Below are positions 53,570-63,394 of a stretch of 64,000 nt of DNA, piece by piece. The notes under the pieces are model-generated. The model had not been told where the DNA came from, did not search any database, and saw only the letters and a list, made by a program, of their open reading frames with translations. Location: positions 1 through 64,000 of the forward strand of contig NZ_VHKO01000004.1 in assembly GCF_015223435.1 (NCBI RefSeq), in the 5' to 3' direction. Every line of letters begins with the position of its first letter. The stretch's first letter is position 1. The DNA comes from Vibrio hibernica. Lineage in GTDB: Bacteria; Pseudomonadota; Gammaproteobacteria; Enterobacterales; Vibrionaceae. A program made the translations under genes and the position numbers.

Positions 53570-54205
53570 ATGATTTCTGTTACTTTGGTTGATGACCATA
53601 TTATGGTTCGGTCTGGGTTTGCGCAGTTATTATCTGTCGAACCTGATATTACGGTGCACAGTGAACACAGTAATGCACGCGAAGCATTTTATACCTTGTC
53701 GAGGACAACGGTGGATGTTGCGGTGATTGATATTTCAATGCCCGATGAGAATGGATTGGATTTATTGGAGCAGCTTAAAAAAGCACAGCCGGGGCTAAAA
53801 GCCATTATTTTATCGATTTATGATTCAGCATCGTTTGTTAGTAAAGCATTAGAAGCTGGAGCTTGCGGGTACTTGTCAAAACGCTGCGGGCCAGGTGAAT
53901 TAGTGATGGCAATTCGCACCGTCGCTAAAGGAGATCGCTATTTATGTGCCGATGCGTTAATTAATTTGAGTAATGCTTCCGGCACACCAGCCGCATTACA
54001 AGCGCTGACGAAACGAGAAAAGGAAATTTTTTACCATATAATTCAAGGTAAAGAAGCAAAAGAAATTGGTCATTATTTATCTATTAGTCACAAAACAATT
54101 CATGTTCATCGAGCCAGTATTTTAAGTAAGCTTGGTTTGTCTAACAACGTCGATCTGATCCGATTCGCCATCACTCATCAACTGCTAATCAATGAAGTGT
54201 CGTAA
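53570..54205 (+). CDS. uhpA: UhpA-type response regulator
   Basis: A 211-residue NarL/UhpA-family response regulator. The receiver follows UhpA (VDDHIMVRSGFAQLL, phospho-acceptor Asp in VIDISMPDENGLDLL, LSKRCGPGEL). The C-terminal LuxR-type helix-turn-helix is LTKREKEIFYHIIQG with KEIGHYLSISHKTIHVHRAS. In E. coli UhpA activates uhpT when UhpC senses external glucose-6-phosphate. Here uhpB follows after 5 nt and uhpC after that; no uhpT is present and an ABC importer follows instead. Confidence 0.9.
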   Translation: MISVTLVDDHIMVRSGFAQLLSVEPDITVHSEHSNAREAFYTLSRTTVDVAVIDISMPDENGLDLLEQLKKAQPGLKAIILSIYDSASFVSKALEAGACGYLSKRCGPGELVMAIRTVAKGDRYLCADALINLSNASGTPAALQALTKREKEIFYHIIQGKEAKEIGHYLSISHKTIHVHRASILSKLGLSNNVDLIRFAITHQLLINEVS

Positions 54206-54210
54206 ATGAT

Positions 54211-55830
54211 ATGCGCTATATTCGATTAACTGTTGACTCCTTGCTAAAAATATCACTTTCTCGTGGATTCTTTTATACTTTTTCTTGTTTATTGTATTCG
54301 TTATGTTGGTTCTGTTTATGGAACATAAGTCGCTATTTAACCACCGACTTATTTCTAGCAGGGTTACTACTACCAACAGGCTTGAAACTCATAACTCTCA
54401 CCTTAGCGCCACGTTCGTTATGGCTTGGAGTCACCATATGTGAAATAGGGATGGTCTTACTATTAGGACACTTATTACACGCGCCAAATCATGAATATTT
54501 ATTACTATTATTTTTATTGATCGCATATTGGATCGCGATACCATTTCGCATCTTGTGGTCACCGCTACAAACTTATTGGCAAAAATTACTCGCACTTACT
54601 GGGCTTACTTTAGTTTACGGATTGTTCTGTGGGCTGGGCATATTGTTGTTAATCAAACCATTGGGCCTTGAATGGCATTACGTAGCTCAAACCACCATAG
54701 CAGCCGTTACTGGCGGCCTATTGCTCACACCATTTTTGTATCTGTTATACGATTACTTACAACAACAAATTTGGAGCCCTCTATCTCCAACCTTAATCTA
54801 CAACGAAGTCACCTTGCGCCCTTCCGCTCTATTATGGTGCTTACTATTCTTCAGTATTGGTTTGAGCGCCGAGCTAGTGTTATTAAAACAACTGCAACCA
54901 CTGGCATTGCTTATTTTTTTGCTGCCCAATATTTTTATGGCTTATCGATACGGTTGGAGAGGCGGGGTATTAGCCAGCGTGATGAACAGTATTCTGTTGG
55001 CCACTGCTCGCCAAGTCACTGGATCGTTTAGCTCAGATATCGAACTGCAAGGCTTCGTCGCTACCCAAACTTTAATTGGATTAGGCTTAGGAATCGCGAT
55101 CAGTCGACAACATTTATTATCTAAACAGTTAACCCAAACCAACCAAAAGCTAGAATATGAATTAGCCAAAAAACAAAATCTTACTCGGCAACTGGTACAG
55201 GTTGAAGAACAAATCAGAAAATCTGTCGCCCGCGAGTTACATGATGAAATTGGTCAGAATATTACCGCCATTCAAATACAGTCTATGCTCGCTAAACGAC
55301 TGACAAAAGATGAACAACAAAATCATATTTCTGAAACCATCAACGTTCTCGCAATGCGCATCCACTCCTCTACTAGGCAGTTATTAACTCAGCTGCGCCC
55401 GCACACACTCGATGAACTTGGATTAGAAAACGCCATCCGGCAACTAGCAAATGAAATGAAATTTATAGAACGGCACGTAGATTTCCATTTGAACTTTGGC
55501 ATTTTTGCCGATCGATTGGATGAGATCACTACCGTCACGCTGTATCGTATTATTCAAGAATTACTCAATAATACCTATAAACATTCCGAGGCGACATCGG
55601 TGCAATTAAGTATTGTACCAGGAGATACTTTCAGCGTGGATCTACGCGATAACGGCGTGGGTCTACCAGATAACTGGCGCACCAAAGGACAAGGGCTATT
55701 AGGTATCGAAGAGCGGGTTAGTGCGCTAGGCGGTGATTTTGTCATTGAATCAACACTCATTCATGGCCAATCAGGCACTCGAGTAACTGTTAACTTGCCC
55801 ACAAAACCACATAATAAAGCGACAAACTAG
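54211..55830 (+). CDS. uhpB: UhpB-type sensor histidine kinase
   Basis: A 539-residue kinase with an N-terminal membrane part of about eight helices (MASE1-like, residues ~15-300). It is followed by the HisKA_3 phospho-acceptor region SVARELHDEIGQNITAIQIQ (His near 347) and a HATPase domain (LLNNTYKHSEAT, DNGVGLPD, GQGLLGIEERV). It should receive the sugar-phosphate signal from UhpC in the membrane and phosphorylate UhpA. It is part of a uhpA-uhpB-uhpC operon. Confidence 0.9.
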   Translation: MRYIRLTVDSLLKISLSRGFFYTFSCLLYSLCWFCLWNISRYLTTDLFLAGLLLPTGLKLITLTLAPRSLWLGVTICEIGMVLLLGHLLHAPNHEYLLLLFLLIAYWIAIPFRILWSPLQTYWQKLLALTGLTLVYGLFCGLGILLLIKPLGLEWHYVAQTTIAAVTGGLLLTPFLYLLYDYLQQQIWSPLSPTLIYNEVTLRPSALLWCLLFFSIGLSAELVLLKQLQPLALLIFLLPNIFMAYRYGWRGGVLASVMNSILLATARQVTGSFSSDIELQGFVATQTLIGLGLGIAISRQHLLSKQLTQTNQKLEYELAKKQNLTRQLVQVEEQIRKSVARELHDEIGQNITAIQIQSMLAKRLTKDEQQNHISETINVLAMRIHSSTRQLLTQLRPHTLDELGLENAIRQLANEMKFIERHVDFHLNFGIFADRLDEITTVTLYRIIQELLNNTYKHSEATSVQLSIVPGDTFSVDLRDNGVGLPDNWRTKGQGLLGIEERVSALGGDFVIESTLIHGQSGTRVTVNLPTKPHNKATN

Positions 55831-55917
55831 GAAAAATTCTTACTCTTTTATAACTTTGTCTCATTCATTTTGTAGATCGCTTAGCTACTCTTAATAAGCA
55901 TTAGGGAGACATGAAAT

Positions 55918-57252
55918 ATGATGTTCTTTTCAACATCAGCCAAGGTAGTTACGCCGATCCAAGATAGTGCACAAATAAATAATACATATCACTACTGGCG
56001 AATGCATTTAATGTTCTCGATGTATGTGGGTTATGGGGTGTTTTACTTTACCCGTAAAAGTCTTAATTTTGCAATGCCCGCTATGCTCAATGACTTAGGC
56101 TTACAATATTCAGATTTTGGTATTCTTGGCACACTATTTTACATCACCTATGGCCTTTCAAAATTTGTCTCAGGAATTGTAAGTGATCAGACTAAACCCA
56201 GTTACTTTATGGGACTTGGGCTGATTTTTACTGGCATCATTAACCTACTCTTTGGGCTCAGCTCTTCGCTGACTATGTTTGCAACACTTTGGACATTAAA
56301 TGCTTTCTTCCAAGGCTGGGGATGGCCGCCATGCGCTAAATTATTGACCGCATGGTACTCACGATCTGAAAGAGGGTTCTGGTGGTCAATCTGGAACACT
56401 TGCCACAACGTTAGCGGTGCAATAATCCCGATAAGTATTGGATTTATTACGGTGACTTTAGGTTGGCGATACGGCTTTATTATTCCAGGTTGTATTGCTA
56501 TTGCCGTGGGATTATTACTGTTTTTTCGTATGCAAGATAGACCAGTGACTCTAGGTTTGCCTCCAGTAGGGGAATGGCGAGACGATGAAATCGAGAAGCA
56601 GCACGAGGCTGAAGGGATTGGTCTACGTTTTTCTCAAATTATCCAAACCTATATTCTAAGTAATAAGTATATTTGGTTATTGGGCAGCTCTTACTTATTA
56701 GTGTATGTGGTACGAATTGCCATTAATGACTGGGGGAATTTATATTTAACCGAGCGACATGGATACGACTTATTTTCAGCTAACGCGGTGGTGTCTATGT
56801 TTGAGATCGGTGGATTCTTTGGCTCAATATTTGGGGGGTGGGGATCGGATAAATTTTTCCGCGGCAATCGCGCTCCGATGAACCTGATTTTCTCTTTAGG
56901 TATCTTTATTTCTGTGGCCGCGTTATGGCTGACTCCAGTCAATAACGTTGTGGTGTTATCGGGATGTTTCTTCTCTATTGGTTTTTTTGTTTTTGGACCA
57001 CAAATGATGATTGGTATGGCAGCAGCTGAGTGTTCGCATAAAGATGCAGCGGGCACCGCCACCGGTTTTGTTGGTTTATTTGGTTACTTAGGTGCAGCAC
57101 TGGCCAGCTATCCATTATCATTAATTATCGAGCGATTCGGATGGGAAGGGTTTTTTAGCGTCATCACTGTCGCAGCGGCCTCAATAGGCTTATTCATATT
57201 ACCCTTTCTTCAAGCACAGCAACGAGCAAGATCCGCAACGATAATACGTTAA
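55918..57252 (+). CDS. uhpC: UhpC-type hexose-phosphate sensor (MFS)
   Basis: A 444-residue major facilitator protein of the organophosphate:phosphate antiporter family. Characteristic segments are YVGYGVFYFTRKSLNFAMPA, KFVSGIVSDQTKPSYFM, WGWPPCAKLLTAWYSRSERG and WNTCHNVSGA. The position directly after uhpB and the UhpC-like layout point to a receptor of external hexose phosphate that signals to UhpB; UhpC also transports slowly in E. coli. The related antiporter UhpT cannot be fully excluded by eye. Confidence 0.82.
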   Translation: MMFFSTSAKVVTPIQDSAQINNTYHYWRMHLMFSMYVGYGVFYFTRKSLNFAMPAMLNDLGLQYSDFGILGTLFYITYGLSKFVSGIVSDQTKPSYFMGLGLIFTGIINLLFGLSSSLTMFATLWTLNAFFQGWGWPPCAKLLTAWYSRSERGFWWSIWNTCHNVSGAIIPISIGFITVTLGWRYGFIIPGCIAIAVGLLLFFRMQDRPVTLGLPPVGEWRDDEIEKQHEAEGIGLRFSQIIQTYILSNKYIWLLGSSYLLVYVVRIAINDWGNLYLTERHGYDLFSANAVVSMFEIGGFFGSIFGGWGSDKFFRGNRAPMNLIFSLGIFISVAALWLTPVNNVVVLSGCFFSIGFFVFGPQMMIGMAAAECSHKDAAGTATGFVGLFGYLGAALASYPLSLIIERFGWEGFFSVITVAAASIGLFILPFLQAQQRARSATIIR

Positions 57253-57306
57253 TTTATCGTCATGTTAGCACTGTAATTTTATATATTCCGGTTTATAAGA
57301 ACCGAC

Positions 57307-57341
57307 CATTGCCGAGCAGAATTTTATCACACTGGGCAATG
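57307..57341. terminator. Hairpin between uhpC and afuA
   Basis: CATTGCC (57307-57313) and GGCAATG (57335-57341) form a 7-bp stem with a 21-base loop and no T-run. It could be a weak terminator or a transcript-stabilising fold. Further on, ATCAC (57399-57403) and GTGAT (57410-57414) form a 16-bp palindrome, a possible operator for afuA. Confidence 0.4.
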
Positions 57342-57477
57342 ACAGATTCAACATTACAAATGTATTTCAAGTTTTGCTATTGAGAAATAGCTAGCCGTAT
57401 CACAGGTACGTGATCCGCACTTAACTACAACACCCTATACATCCGTTAAGTGACGACAATAACAAGAGGAAAGAAAT

Positions 57478-58515
57478 ATGAATAATAAATTACAGCGCAG
57501 CTTGCTTGCCACATTGATCTTAGGTTCATCATCCATTCTTGCCACTCAAGCCTTTGCTGAAGGTCGGCTCGTGGTATATTGCAGCGCAACCAATGCTATG
57601 TGTGAAGCCGAAACTCGCGCATTTTCGAAGCTACACGATGTGAATACTTCTTTTGTCCGTAATGGCTCTGGAAGTACCTTTGCCAAAATAGATGCAGAGA
57701 AAAAGAATCCTCGCGCTGATGTTTGGTACGGTGGCACCTTAGATCCTCAATCTCAAGCCGGGGAAATGGGTTTACTGCAAGCCTATAAATCACCACAACT
57801 TGAATTCATCATGGATGGGTTCAAAGATCCAGCCAAACGTAAAGGCAACTACTCCTCAGCAGTCTACATGGGTATTTTGGGCTTTGGGGTGAACACTAAG
57901 CGTCTAGAAGAAAAAGGGTTACCGATTCCACGATGCTGGGAAGATCTGACTAAACCTGAATATAAAGACGAAATCCAAATCTCCGATCCTCAGAGCTCAG
58001 GAACAGCCTACACGGCATTAGCGACCTTTATTCAGTTATGGGATGAAGAAAAAGCCTTTAATTATTTCAAAGCGTTAGATAAAAATGTTTCCCAGTACAC
58101 TAAGTCAGGTGTCACTCCTTCTCGTAACGCGGCTCGTGGTGAAATAGCGATTGGAATCGGATTCTTACACGATTACTCACTAGAACAATCAAAAGGTGCC
58201 CCACTTGAACTCATTTCTCCTTGTGAAGGTACTGGGTATGAAATTGGTGGCGTTAGTATTATCAAAGGTGCACGCAATCTAGATAACGCCAAGTTGTTCG
58301 TTGATTGGGTTATGTCTAAAGAAGGCCAAGAACTGGCTTGGAAACAGGGTCAGTCATTCCAGATCCTAACCAACACTCAAGCAGAGCAATCGCCGAATGC
58401 GTTGGATCCTAAAAAACTCACTCTAATAAATTATGACATGGACACCTATGGCTCATCTGATGAGCGTAAACGTCTGATCAATAAATGGGTCAATCAGGTG
58501 AAAATGGGTAACTAA
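57478..58515 (+). CDS. afuA: AfuA-type periplasmic phosphosugar-binding protein
   Basis: A 345-residue binding protein of the iron/AfuA-like type. The signal peptide ends near ATQAFA (~27). The mature start EGRLVVYCSATNAMCEAETR and the motif RNGSGSTFAKIDAEKKNP are those of AfuA proteins, which in Actinobacillus and relatives bind glucose-6-phosphate, fructose-6-phosphate and sedoheptulose-7-phosphate and not iron. The adjacent UhpABC genes support hexose-phosphate specificity. GAGGAAAGAAAT precedes the ATG. A hairpin follows (58536-58562). Confidence 0.87.
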   Translation: MNNKLQRSLLATLILGSSSILATQAFAEGRLVVYCSATNAMCEAETRAFSKLHDVNTSFVRNGSGSTFAKIDAEKKNPRADVWYGGTLDPQSQAGEMGLLQAYKSPQLEFIMDGFKDPAKRKGNYSSAVYMGILGFGVNTKRLEEKGLPIPRCWEDLTKPEYKDEIQISDPQSSGTAYTALATFIQLWDEEKAFNYFKALDKNVSQYTKSGVTPSRNAARGEIAIGIGFLHDYSLEQSKGAPLELISPCEGTGYEIGGVSIIKGARNLDNAKLFVDWVMSKEGQELAWKQGQSFQILTNTQAEQSPNALDPKKLTLINYDMDTYGSSDERKRLINKWVNQVKMGN

Positions 58516-58535
58516 CCCTCGAACACTATCACACT

Positions 58536-58562
58536 AGTAAGGTAGGCTCGTTCTGCCTTACT
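58536..58562 (+). terminator. Hairpin between afuA and afuB, possible attenuator
   Basis: AGTAAGGTAG (58536-58545) and CTGCCTTACT (58553-58562) pair with one G-T mismatch around a 7-base loop. There is only a short T-tail. Like the ugpB/ugpA hairpin, it could reduce expression of the membrane and ATPase genes relative to the binding protein. Confidence 0.6.
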
Positions 58563-58713
58563 TCTGGCTCGCTATTCCAATGTTCTGTTTATACTCAACG
58601 TCATTAACGTTATCGCTTTAAATCGAATAGGCGTTGTCTTTGCTGACCGCGAAAGAGACGCTCACGACTTTACATTGTTCCAATAATACATTGTTGCAAT
58701 CAAATCGTGCTTA

Positions 58714-60840
58714 ATGATCGAATCACTATTTTGGTACTCATACATGAATGAACTCACCGCAGACACCGTTCCACGCCGGCAGCACAACACGCCTCATCGC
58801 GATCCGATTTTTTATTGGATAATCGCACTCTTATGTGCCTTTGTCTTACTGCCCTCTTTTGCTCTTGATTATGGCGTTTTTGAATCGACCTCTAAAGAAT
58901 TTCACGATGCGATGGGGTGGAGTAGTCTAAACATTGCTTGGTTATGGTTTACTCTACCACTCGTATTATTCATTCGCCCGCTTAAACCGCTTAACAAATA
59001 CGCAAAATCACGACATTATTTTGATATTAGTTACTCAGCTTTTTGCATGTTAGCTGTCTTGATCTCGTCTTGGGGAACTCATCAAGGATTGGGTTATTCC
59101 ACTATTGCTTTATTTATTGCTTTAGGGGCAATAATAACCTTAGCGTTTGCACGCTTAGAGTTTTTAGGCGGTGATCGCTTTGTGATCGGTGCGCTGCTGT
59201 CAATTGTGTTATTAATCGGCATATTTATCATATTTCCGAGCATTGCCATCTTCATTCCTATGTTTAAAGATGACATGGGGAACTTTGTAGCGTGGCAATT
59301 CCTCGATATTCTTAGCCATTCACATATTATTCAAATTATCTGGAACTCTATCATTCTCGGAGTATCCGTTGGTATCGGTGCCACCTTCTTTGGATTGGTT
59401 TTTGCCATCTACACGACACGTATAGCCATACGTTCAGCATTTATTGCACGTATTTTTTCTATCTTACCAATCGTCACTCCACCTTTTGTGGTCGGCTTAG
59501 GGGTCACCTTAATGTTAGGTCGCTCAGGCTATGTCACTGAATTTATGACGGATTGGTTTGGATTAGAACAAACCAACTGGTTATATGGTTTCACCGGAAT
59601 TTGGATGGCACAAGTACTCGCCTTTGCCCCTATGTCTTTTATGATTTTAGATGGCGCTATGAAATCATTACATCCTTCATTAGAAGAGGCCTCATATACC
59701 CTGCGAGCAAACCGCTATCAAACTTTTTTTAAAATCGTATTACCTTTATTAAAACCCGCGCTAGCCAATAGCTTCTTAATAATATTTGTTCAATCGCTCG
59801 CCGACTTTAGTAACCCGCTAGTATTAGGTGGTAGCTTTGATGTGCTGGCGACTCAAATATATTTTTATATAGCAGGAGCACAATTAGACTACGCCTCCGC
59901 CAGTACTTTAGGCGCCGTATTATTATTGTTCTCTCTCACGATTTTTGTGGTGCAATATTTATGGATAGGTAAGCGGTCATACGTCACTATTTCGGGAAAA
60001 TCGTATCGAGGTGATGTGCAACCCCTTCCAAGCCTATTGAAACATTCAGTTTCCGGATTATTGTACTTTTGGATGGCGTTTAACATCTTACTGTACGGTA
60101 GCATCGTTTTTGGTAGCTTTACTGTTAACTGGGGTGTGGATTACAGCTTAACCTTAAATAACTACACTCGTTTATTTGGGATGGGTATTGGAGAAGGCGC
60201 TTGGCCATCGTTGATCTCAACCATAATTTTCGCAGGGATCGCCGCACCACTAACGGCATTGTTCGGCTTATTGATCGCTTACATCGTCGTACGCCAGCAG
60301 TTCCATGGTAAAAAAATCATTGAATTCGCCACCATGCTTTGTTTCGCCGTACCTGGCACCGTAGCCGGGGTTTCGTATATTTTAGCGTTTAATGACGCGC
60401 CTATTTATCTCACTGGCACTGCCGCCATTGTGGTTATCTCAATGGTGATGCGTAATGTACCCGTCGGCATCAGAGCTGGTATCGCTGGTTTAGGTCAACT
60501 GGATAAATCACTCGATGAAGCTTCTATGAGTTTGAAAGCTAATTCGCTTAAAACTATTACCCAAATTTTATTGCCTTTATTGAGACCAGCAATCCTCTCC
60601 ACATTGATCTACAGTTTTGTTCGCGCCATGACGACCGTCAGCGCCATCATATTTTTAGTTACACCAGAAACTCGAGTTGCGACCTCTTATATATTAAACC
60701 GAGTTGAAGATGGAGAATATGGCATCGCGATCGCGTATGGCTCCATTCTCATTGTGGTGATGCTGTCGATTATTTTAATATTTGATTTTTTTGTTGGCGA
60801 AGCACGCGTGTCTCGTTCAAAAGCCAATAATCAAGAATAA
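58714..60840 (+). CDS. afuB: AfuB-type double-domain ABC permease
   Basis: A 708-residue permease in which two permease modules are fused, about 12 or more transmembrane helices in all. The coupling loops are [20 protein letters not shown] (first module) and [20 protein letters not shown] (second), both contacting the AfuC ATPase. The N-terminal ~170 residues add extra helices. ATG 58714 is used; ATG 58744 (MNELTADT) is an alternative, and neither has a strong ribosome-binding site. It forms the channel for the substrate delivered by AfuA. Confidence 0.87.
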   Translation: MIESLFWYSYMNELTADTVPRRQHNTPHRDPIFYWIIALLCAFVLLPSFALDYGVFESTSKEFHDAMGWSSLNIAWLWFTLPLVLFIRPLKPLNKYAKSRHYFDISYSAFCMLAVLISSWGTHQGLGYSTIALFIALGAIITLAFARLEFLGGDRFVIGALLSIVLLIGIFIIFPSIAIFIPMFKDDMGNFVAWQFLDILSHSHIIQIIWNSIILGVSVGIGATFFGLVFAIYTTRIAIRSAFIARIFSILPIVTPPFVVGLGVTLMLGRSGYVTEFMTDWFGLEQTNWLYGFTGIWMAQVLAFAPMSFMILDGAMKSLHPSLEEASYTLRANRYQTFFKIVLPLLKPALANSFLIIFVQSLADFSNPLVLGGSFDVLATQIYFYIAGAQLDYASASTLGAVLLLFSLTIFVVQYLWIGKRSYVTISGKSYRGDVQPLPSLLKHSVSGLLYFWMAFNILLYGSIVFGSFTVNWGVDYSLTLNNYTRLFGMGIGEGAWPSLISTIIFAGIAAPLTALFGLLIAYIVVRQQFHGKKIIEFATMLCFAVPGTVAGVSYILAFNDAPIYLTGTAAIVVISMVMRNVPVGIRAGIAGLGQLDKSLDEASMSLKANSLKTITQILLPLLRPAILSTLIYSFVRAMTTVSAIIFLVTPETRVATSYILNRVEDGEYGIAIAYGSILIVVMLSIILIFDFFVGEARVSRSKANNQE

Positions 60841-60856
60841 CGTTTGGAGAATACCC

Positions 60857-61912
60857 ATGGAAAATGAAAACTTTGTTGTATTAAAAAATGTCTGCAAACG
60901 TTTTGGTGACAAAACCGTGATTGGCGATTTAGACTTAACGATCAAAAAAGGTAGCTTGGTCACTTTACTTGGTCCTTCCGGTTGCGGAAAAACCACAGTA
61001 TTACGACTTGTTGCAGGGTTAGAAAAACCGACCAGCGGCCAGATCTTTATTGATGGCGAAGATGTCACTAGCGCCTCCATCCAACAACGCGATATTTGTA
61101 TGGTGTTCCAATCCTACGCCTTATTTCCACACTTATCTTTGCGTGATAATGTTGGATACGGACTAAAAATGATTGGCTTACATAAAAAGGAAATCAATCA
61201 GCGAGTAGACGAAGCGTTAAAACTGGTTGACTTAGAAGGATTTGGTGAGCGTTATGTTGACCAAATTTCAGGGGGACAACAACAACGAGTCGCCTTAGCC
61301 AGAGCACTGGTATTAAAGCCTAAAGTGCTGTTGTTTGATGAGCCCTTAAGTAATCTAGATGCCAATTTAAGACGCAGCATGCGTGAAACCATCCGTGAAT
61401 TACAACAACGATTTAATATTACGTCTTTATACGTGACCCACGATCAGACTGAAGCCTTCGCGGTATCGGATACCGTAATTGTAATGAAAGATGGCGACAT
61501 CATGCAAGAAGGCTCCCCTACCGAATTATACCAACATCCCACCTCCCTATTTATGGCCAGCTTTATGGGAGAATCTAATATATTTAATGGTCATTATGAC
61601 GGCACAGATTTAATCATTAATGATTACCACATTCCTGCCGATGAAGAAACGGTGCAAGCTTTACCGCCAGGTAATTACCAAATTGGTGTCCGACCAGAGG
61701 CAATATTATTGCGTGCCGAAGGTCAAGCTTGTCAGCAGTGCAAAATCATAAATAAAACCTATATGGGCTCAATGTTTGAGCTCACCGTTCAGTGGCATGA
61801 CAAAGAGCTTTTATTGCAGTTAAACTCATCACAGTTTGATCCCAACTGTACCGATCATGCCTATTTAGTTATCAACCCTGTTGGATTATTTTTATTACCC
61901 GAAAGCACTTAA
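60857..61912 (+). CDS. afuC: AfuC-type ABC transporter ATPase
   Basis: A 351-residue ATPase of the FbpC/AfuC group. Walker [10 protein letters not shown] (~residues 40-48), Q-loop [13 protein letters not shown], signature [13 protein letters not shown], Walker B VLLFDEP and the switch VTHDQTEAF are all present; a C-terminal TOBE-type regulatory domain follows. The start is ATG 60857 with GGAGAATACCC upstream; earlier in-frame starts lie inside afuB. It completes the uhpABC-afuABC cluster and is followed by a terminator. Confidence 0.9.
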   Translation: MENENFVVLKNVCKRFGDKTVIGDLDLTIKKGSLVTLLGPSGCGKTTVLRLVAGLEKPTSGQIFIDGEDVTSASIQQRDICMVFQSYALFPHLSLRDNVGYGLKMIGLHKKEINQRVDEALKLVDLEGFGERYVDQISGGQQQRVALARALVLKPKVLLFDEPLSNLDANLRRSMRETIRELQQRFNITSLYVTHDQTEAFAVSDTVIVMKDGDIMQEGSPTELYQHPTSLFMASFMGESNIFNGHYDGTDLIINDYHIPADEETVQALPPGNYQIGVRPEAILLRAEGQACQQCKIINKTYMGSMFELTVQWHDKELLLQLNSSQFDPNCTDHAYLVINPVGLFLLPEST

Positions 61913-61962
61913 CTAAATACGCCAAACTATCAATAATAGGTGACTGTATAGGAAGTAATAGG

Positions 61963-61998
61963 AAAGCGGAGGCTAAATCTAAAGCCGCCGCTTTTTCA
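61963..61998. terminator. Terminator after afuC
   Basis: AAAGCGGAGGC (61963-61973) and GCCGCCGCTTT (61984-61994) form a stem with one mismatch, followed by TTTTTC. It lies 50 bases after afuC and between it and the convergent adenine deaminase gene. Confidence 0.8.
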
Positions 61999-62060
61999 TT
62001 ATAATAAAACAACAAACTATTCAAAAAAGAGATTGAGTAATCCAATTCTGATGATTTAAA

Positions 62061-63083
62061 TTACCACACGTTCACTAAGCCATATTGCTTCACCCGCTCA
62101 TTCAATCCCAGCTTCTCTTCATCAGAAATAAAGCTCGCCTCAATCGCATTAAAACTAAATGCCATTAATTCTTCTTGTGTGGTTGGTAGAGCCTGCGCAA
62201 CTGCCATAAAATTATCGATCATATAACCGCCAAAATAAGCGGGATCGTCTGAGTTAATGGTCACACACAAACCTTGGCGTAATAACTCAACAATATTATG
62301 ATCTTCCATTTTGGCGAAAACTTTAAGTTTAGTGTTCGATAATGGGCAAACGGTCAATGGTGTGCGATCCGCAATCAATTGAGCCACCAATTGTGGGTCT
62401 TCCACACAACGGACACCGTGATCAATACGCGACACCCCGAGCAGCTTCATGGCGTTATGAATGTTCTCCGCCGGCCCCTCTTCCCCTGCATGGGCGACCG
62501 TTAAAAAGCCATGACTCATGGCGGCTTGAAACACGTCGGTAAATTTTTCTGGTGGATGACCATCCTCTGAAGAATCTAAGCCCACACCGATGATTTTATC
62601 TTTAAATGGAAGTGCTTGTTGTAAGGTTTCAAACGCAGAATCTTGATCTAAATGACGCAAGAAACACATAATAATCTGGCTTGAGATCCCAAGTTCTTCT
62701 TTACCTTTTTTTAGCGCTTTATCAATACCATTGATGACGGTTTCAAACGCAATACCACGCGCGGTATGAGTTTGTGGATCAAAGAAAATTTCGGTGTGAA
62801 CAACATTATCTTGTTGGCAACGCAATAAATACGCCCAAGTAAGATCGTAAAAATCTTGCTCATGGATCAATACATTCGCGCCTTGATAATAGATGTCGAG
62901 GAAAGACTGTAAATTATTGAATTTATACGCTGCTTGTACTTCTTGTGGGGAAGTAAAAGGAATGGAAATCTGATTGCGCTTGGCGAGTTCAAACATAAGA
63001 TCAGGTTCAAGCGAGCCTTCAATATGCAAATGCAATTCAACTTTTGGTAGGCCTTGGATAAAGGTTTTCATCTGTTGGTTCAT
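62061..63083 (-). CDS. Adenine deaminase (Add-family)
   Basis: A 340-residue amidohydrolase of the adenosine deaminase superfamily. Metal and catalytic motifs are VELHLHIEG, VAHAGEEGP, SRIDHGVR and NSDDPAYFGGY. The segments TEIFFDPQTHT and GLDSSEDGHPPEKF are those of the adenine deaminase branch (the Pseudomonas PA0148 type), so adenine to hypoxanthine is the likelier reaction than adenosine deamination. AAGGG stands upstream of ATG 63083. It is a single-gene unit. A second, more divergent family member is at 24.2 kb. Confidence 0.88.
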   Translation of the reverse strand: MNQQMKTFIQGLPKVELHLHIEGSLEPDLMFELAKRNQISIPFTSPQEVQAAYKFNNLQSFLDIYYQGANVLIHEQDFYDLTWAYLLRCQQDNVVHTEIFFDPQTHTARGIAFETVINGIDKALKKGKEELGISSQIIMCFLRHLDQDSAFETLQQALPFKDKIIGVGLDSSEDGHPPEKFTDVFQAAMSHGFLTVAHAGEEGPAENIHNAMKLLGVSRIDHGVRCVEDPQLVAQLIADRTPLTVCPLSNTKLKVFAKMEDHNIVELLRQGLCVTINSDDPAYFGGYMIDNFMAVAQALPTTQEELMAFSFNAIEASFISDEEKLGLNERVKQYGLVNVW

Positions 63084-63394
63084 TGTCTATACCCTTTTTT
63101 CAAATCAATTGATTAAAGTGAATGCGCAACGATTTTTTCTTTTTGATGTGCTGATTCATAGCCCAAAGTGGGATACGGATAAGTTAAGTGTAGACATACA
63201 AAGAGAAAACGATCGCTCGCCTCTCTTCGTAATCAGAATTTATGGTTTCTGGTAGAGACTCCCACGCCAGATTAGTGGGATTATACGAAGTGAATTTAAC
63301 GCTCATTTTTTCGTAATATAGCGTTAAATTACTGGTGGAAGATTGTGCAAAAATTCCAAGAAAAATACAAGTATCGATCTTGGTATGGTTTTAA
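63084..63394. other. Intergenic region with two inverted repeats
   Basis: No gene is seen in these 311 bases. There is a perfect 11-bp inverted repeat, AATTTAACGCT (63293-63303) and AGCGTTAAATT (63320-63330), and a 6-bp one, TCCCAC (63260-63265) and GTGGGA (63275-63280). The first may end the GntR-type transcript, which is read leftwards from 63395; it lacks a good T-tail. The adenine deaminase promoter should also be here. Confidence 0.5.

Noticed and set aside
53564..53572. A TTCAAATGA match overlapping the uhpA start
   Set aside because: A single copy, far from the ugp block, overlapping the start codon; probably chance.
58744..60840. afuB as a ferric-iron permease (FbpB/SfuB)
   Set aside because: The family includes iron transporters, but the AfuA-type binding protein and the Uhp neighbours favour phosphosugars. 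Iron is retained only as a remote alternative.
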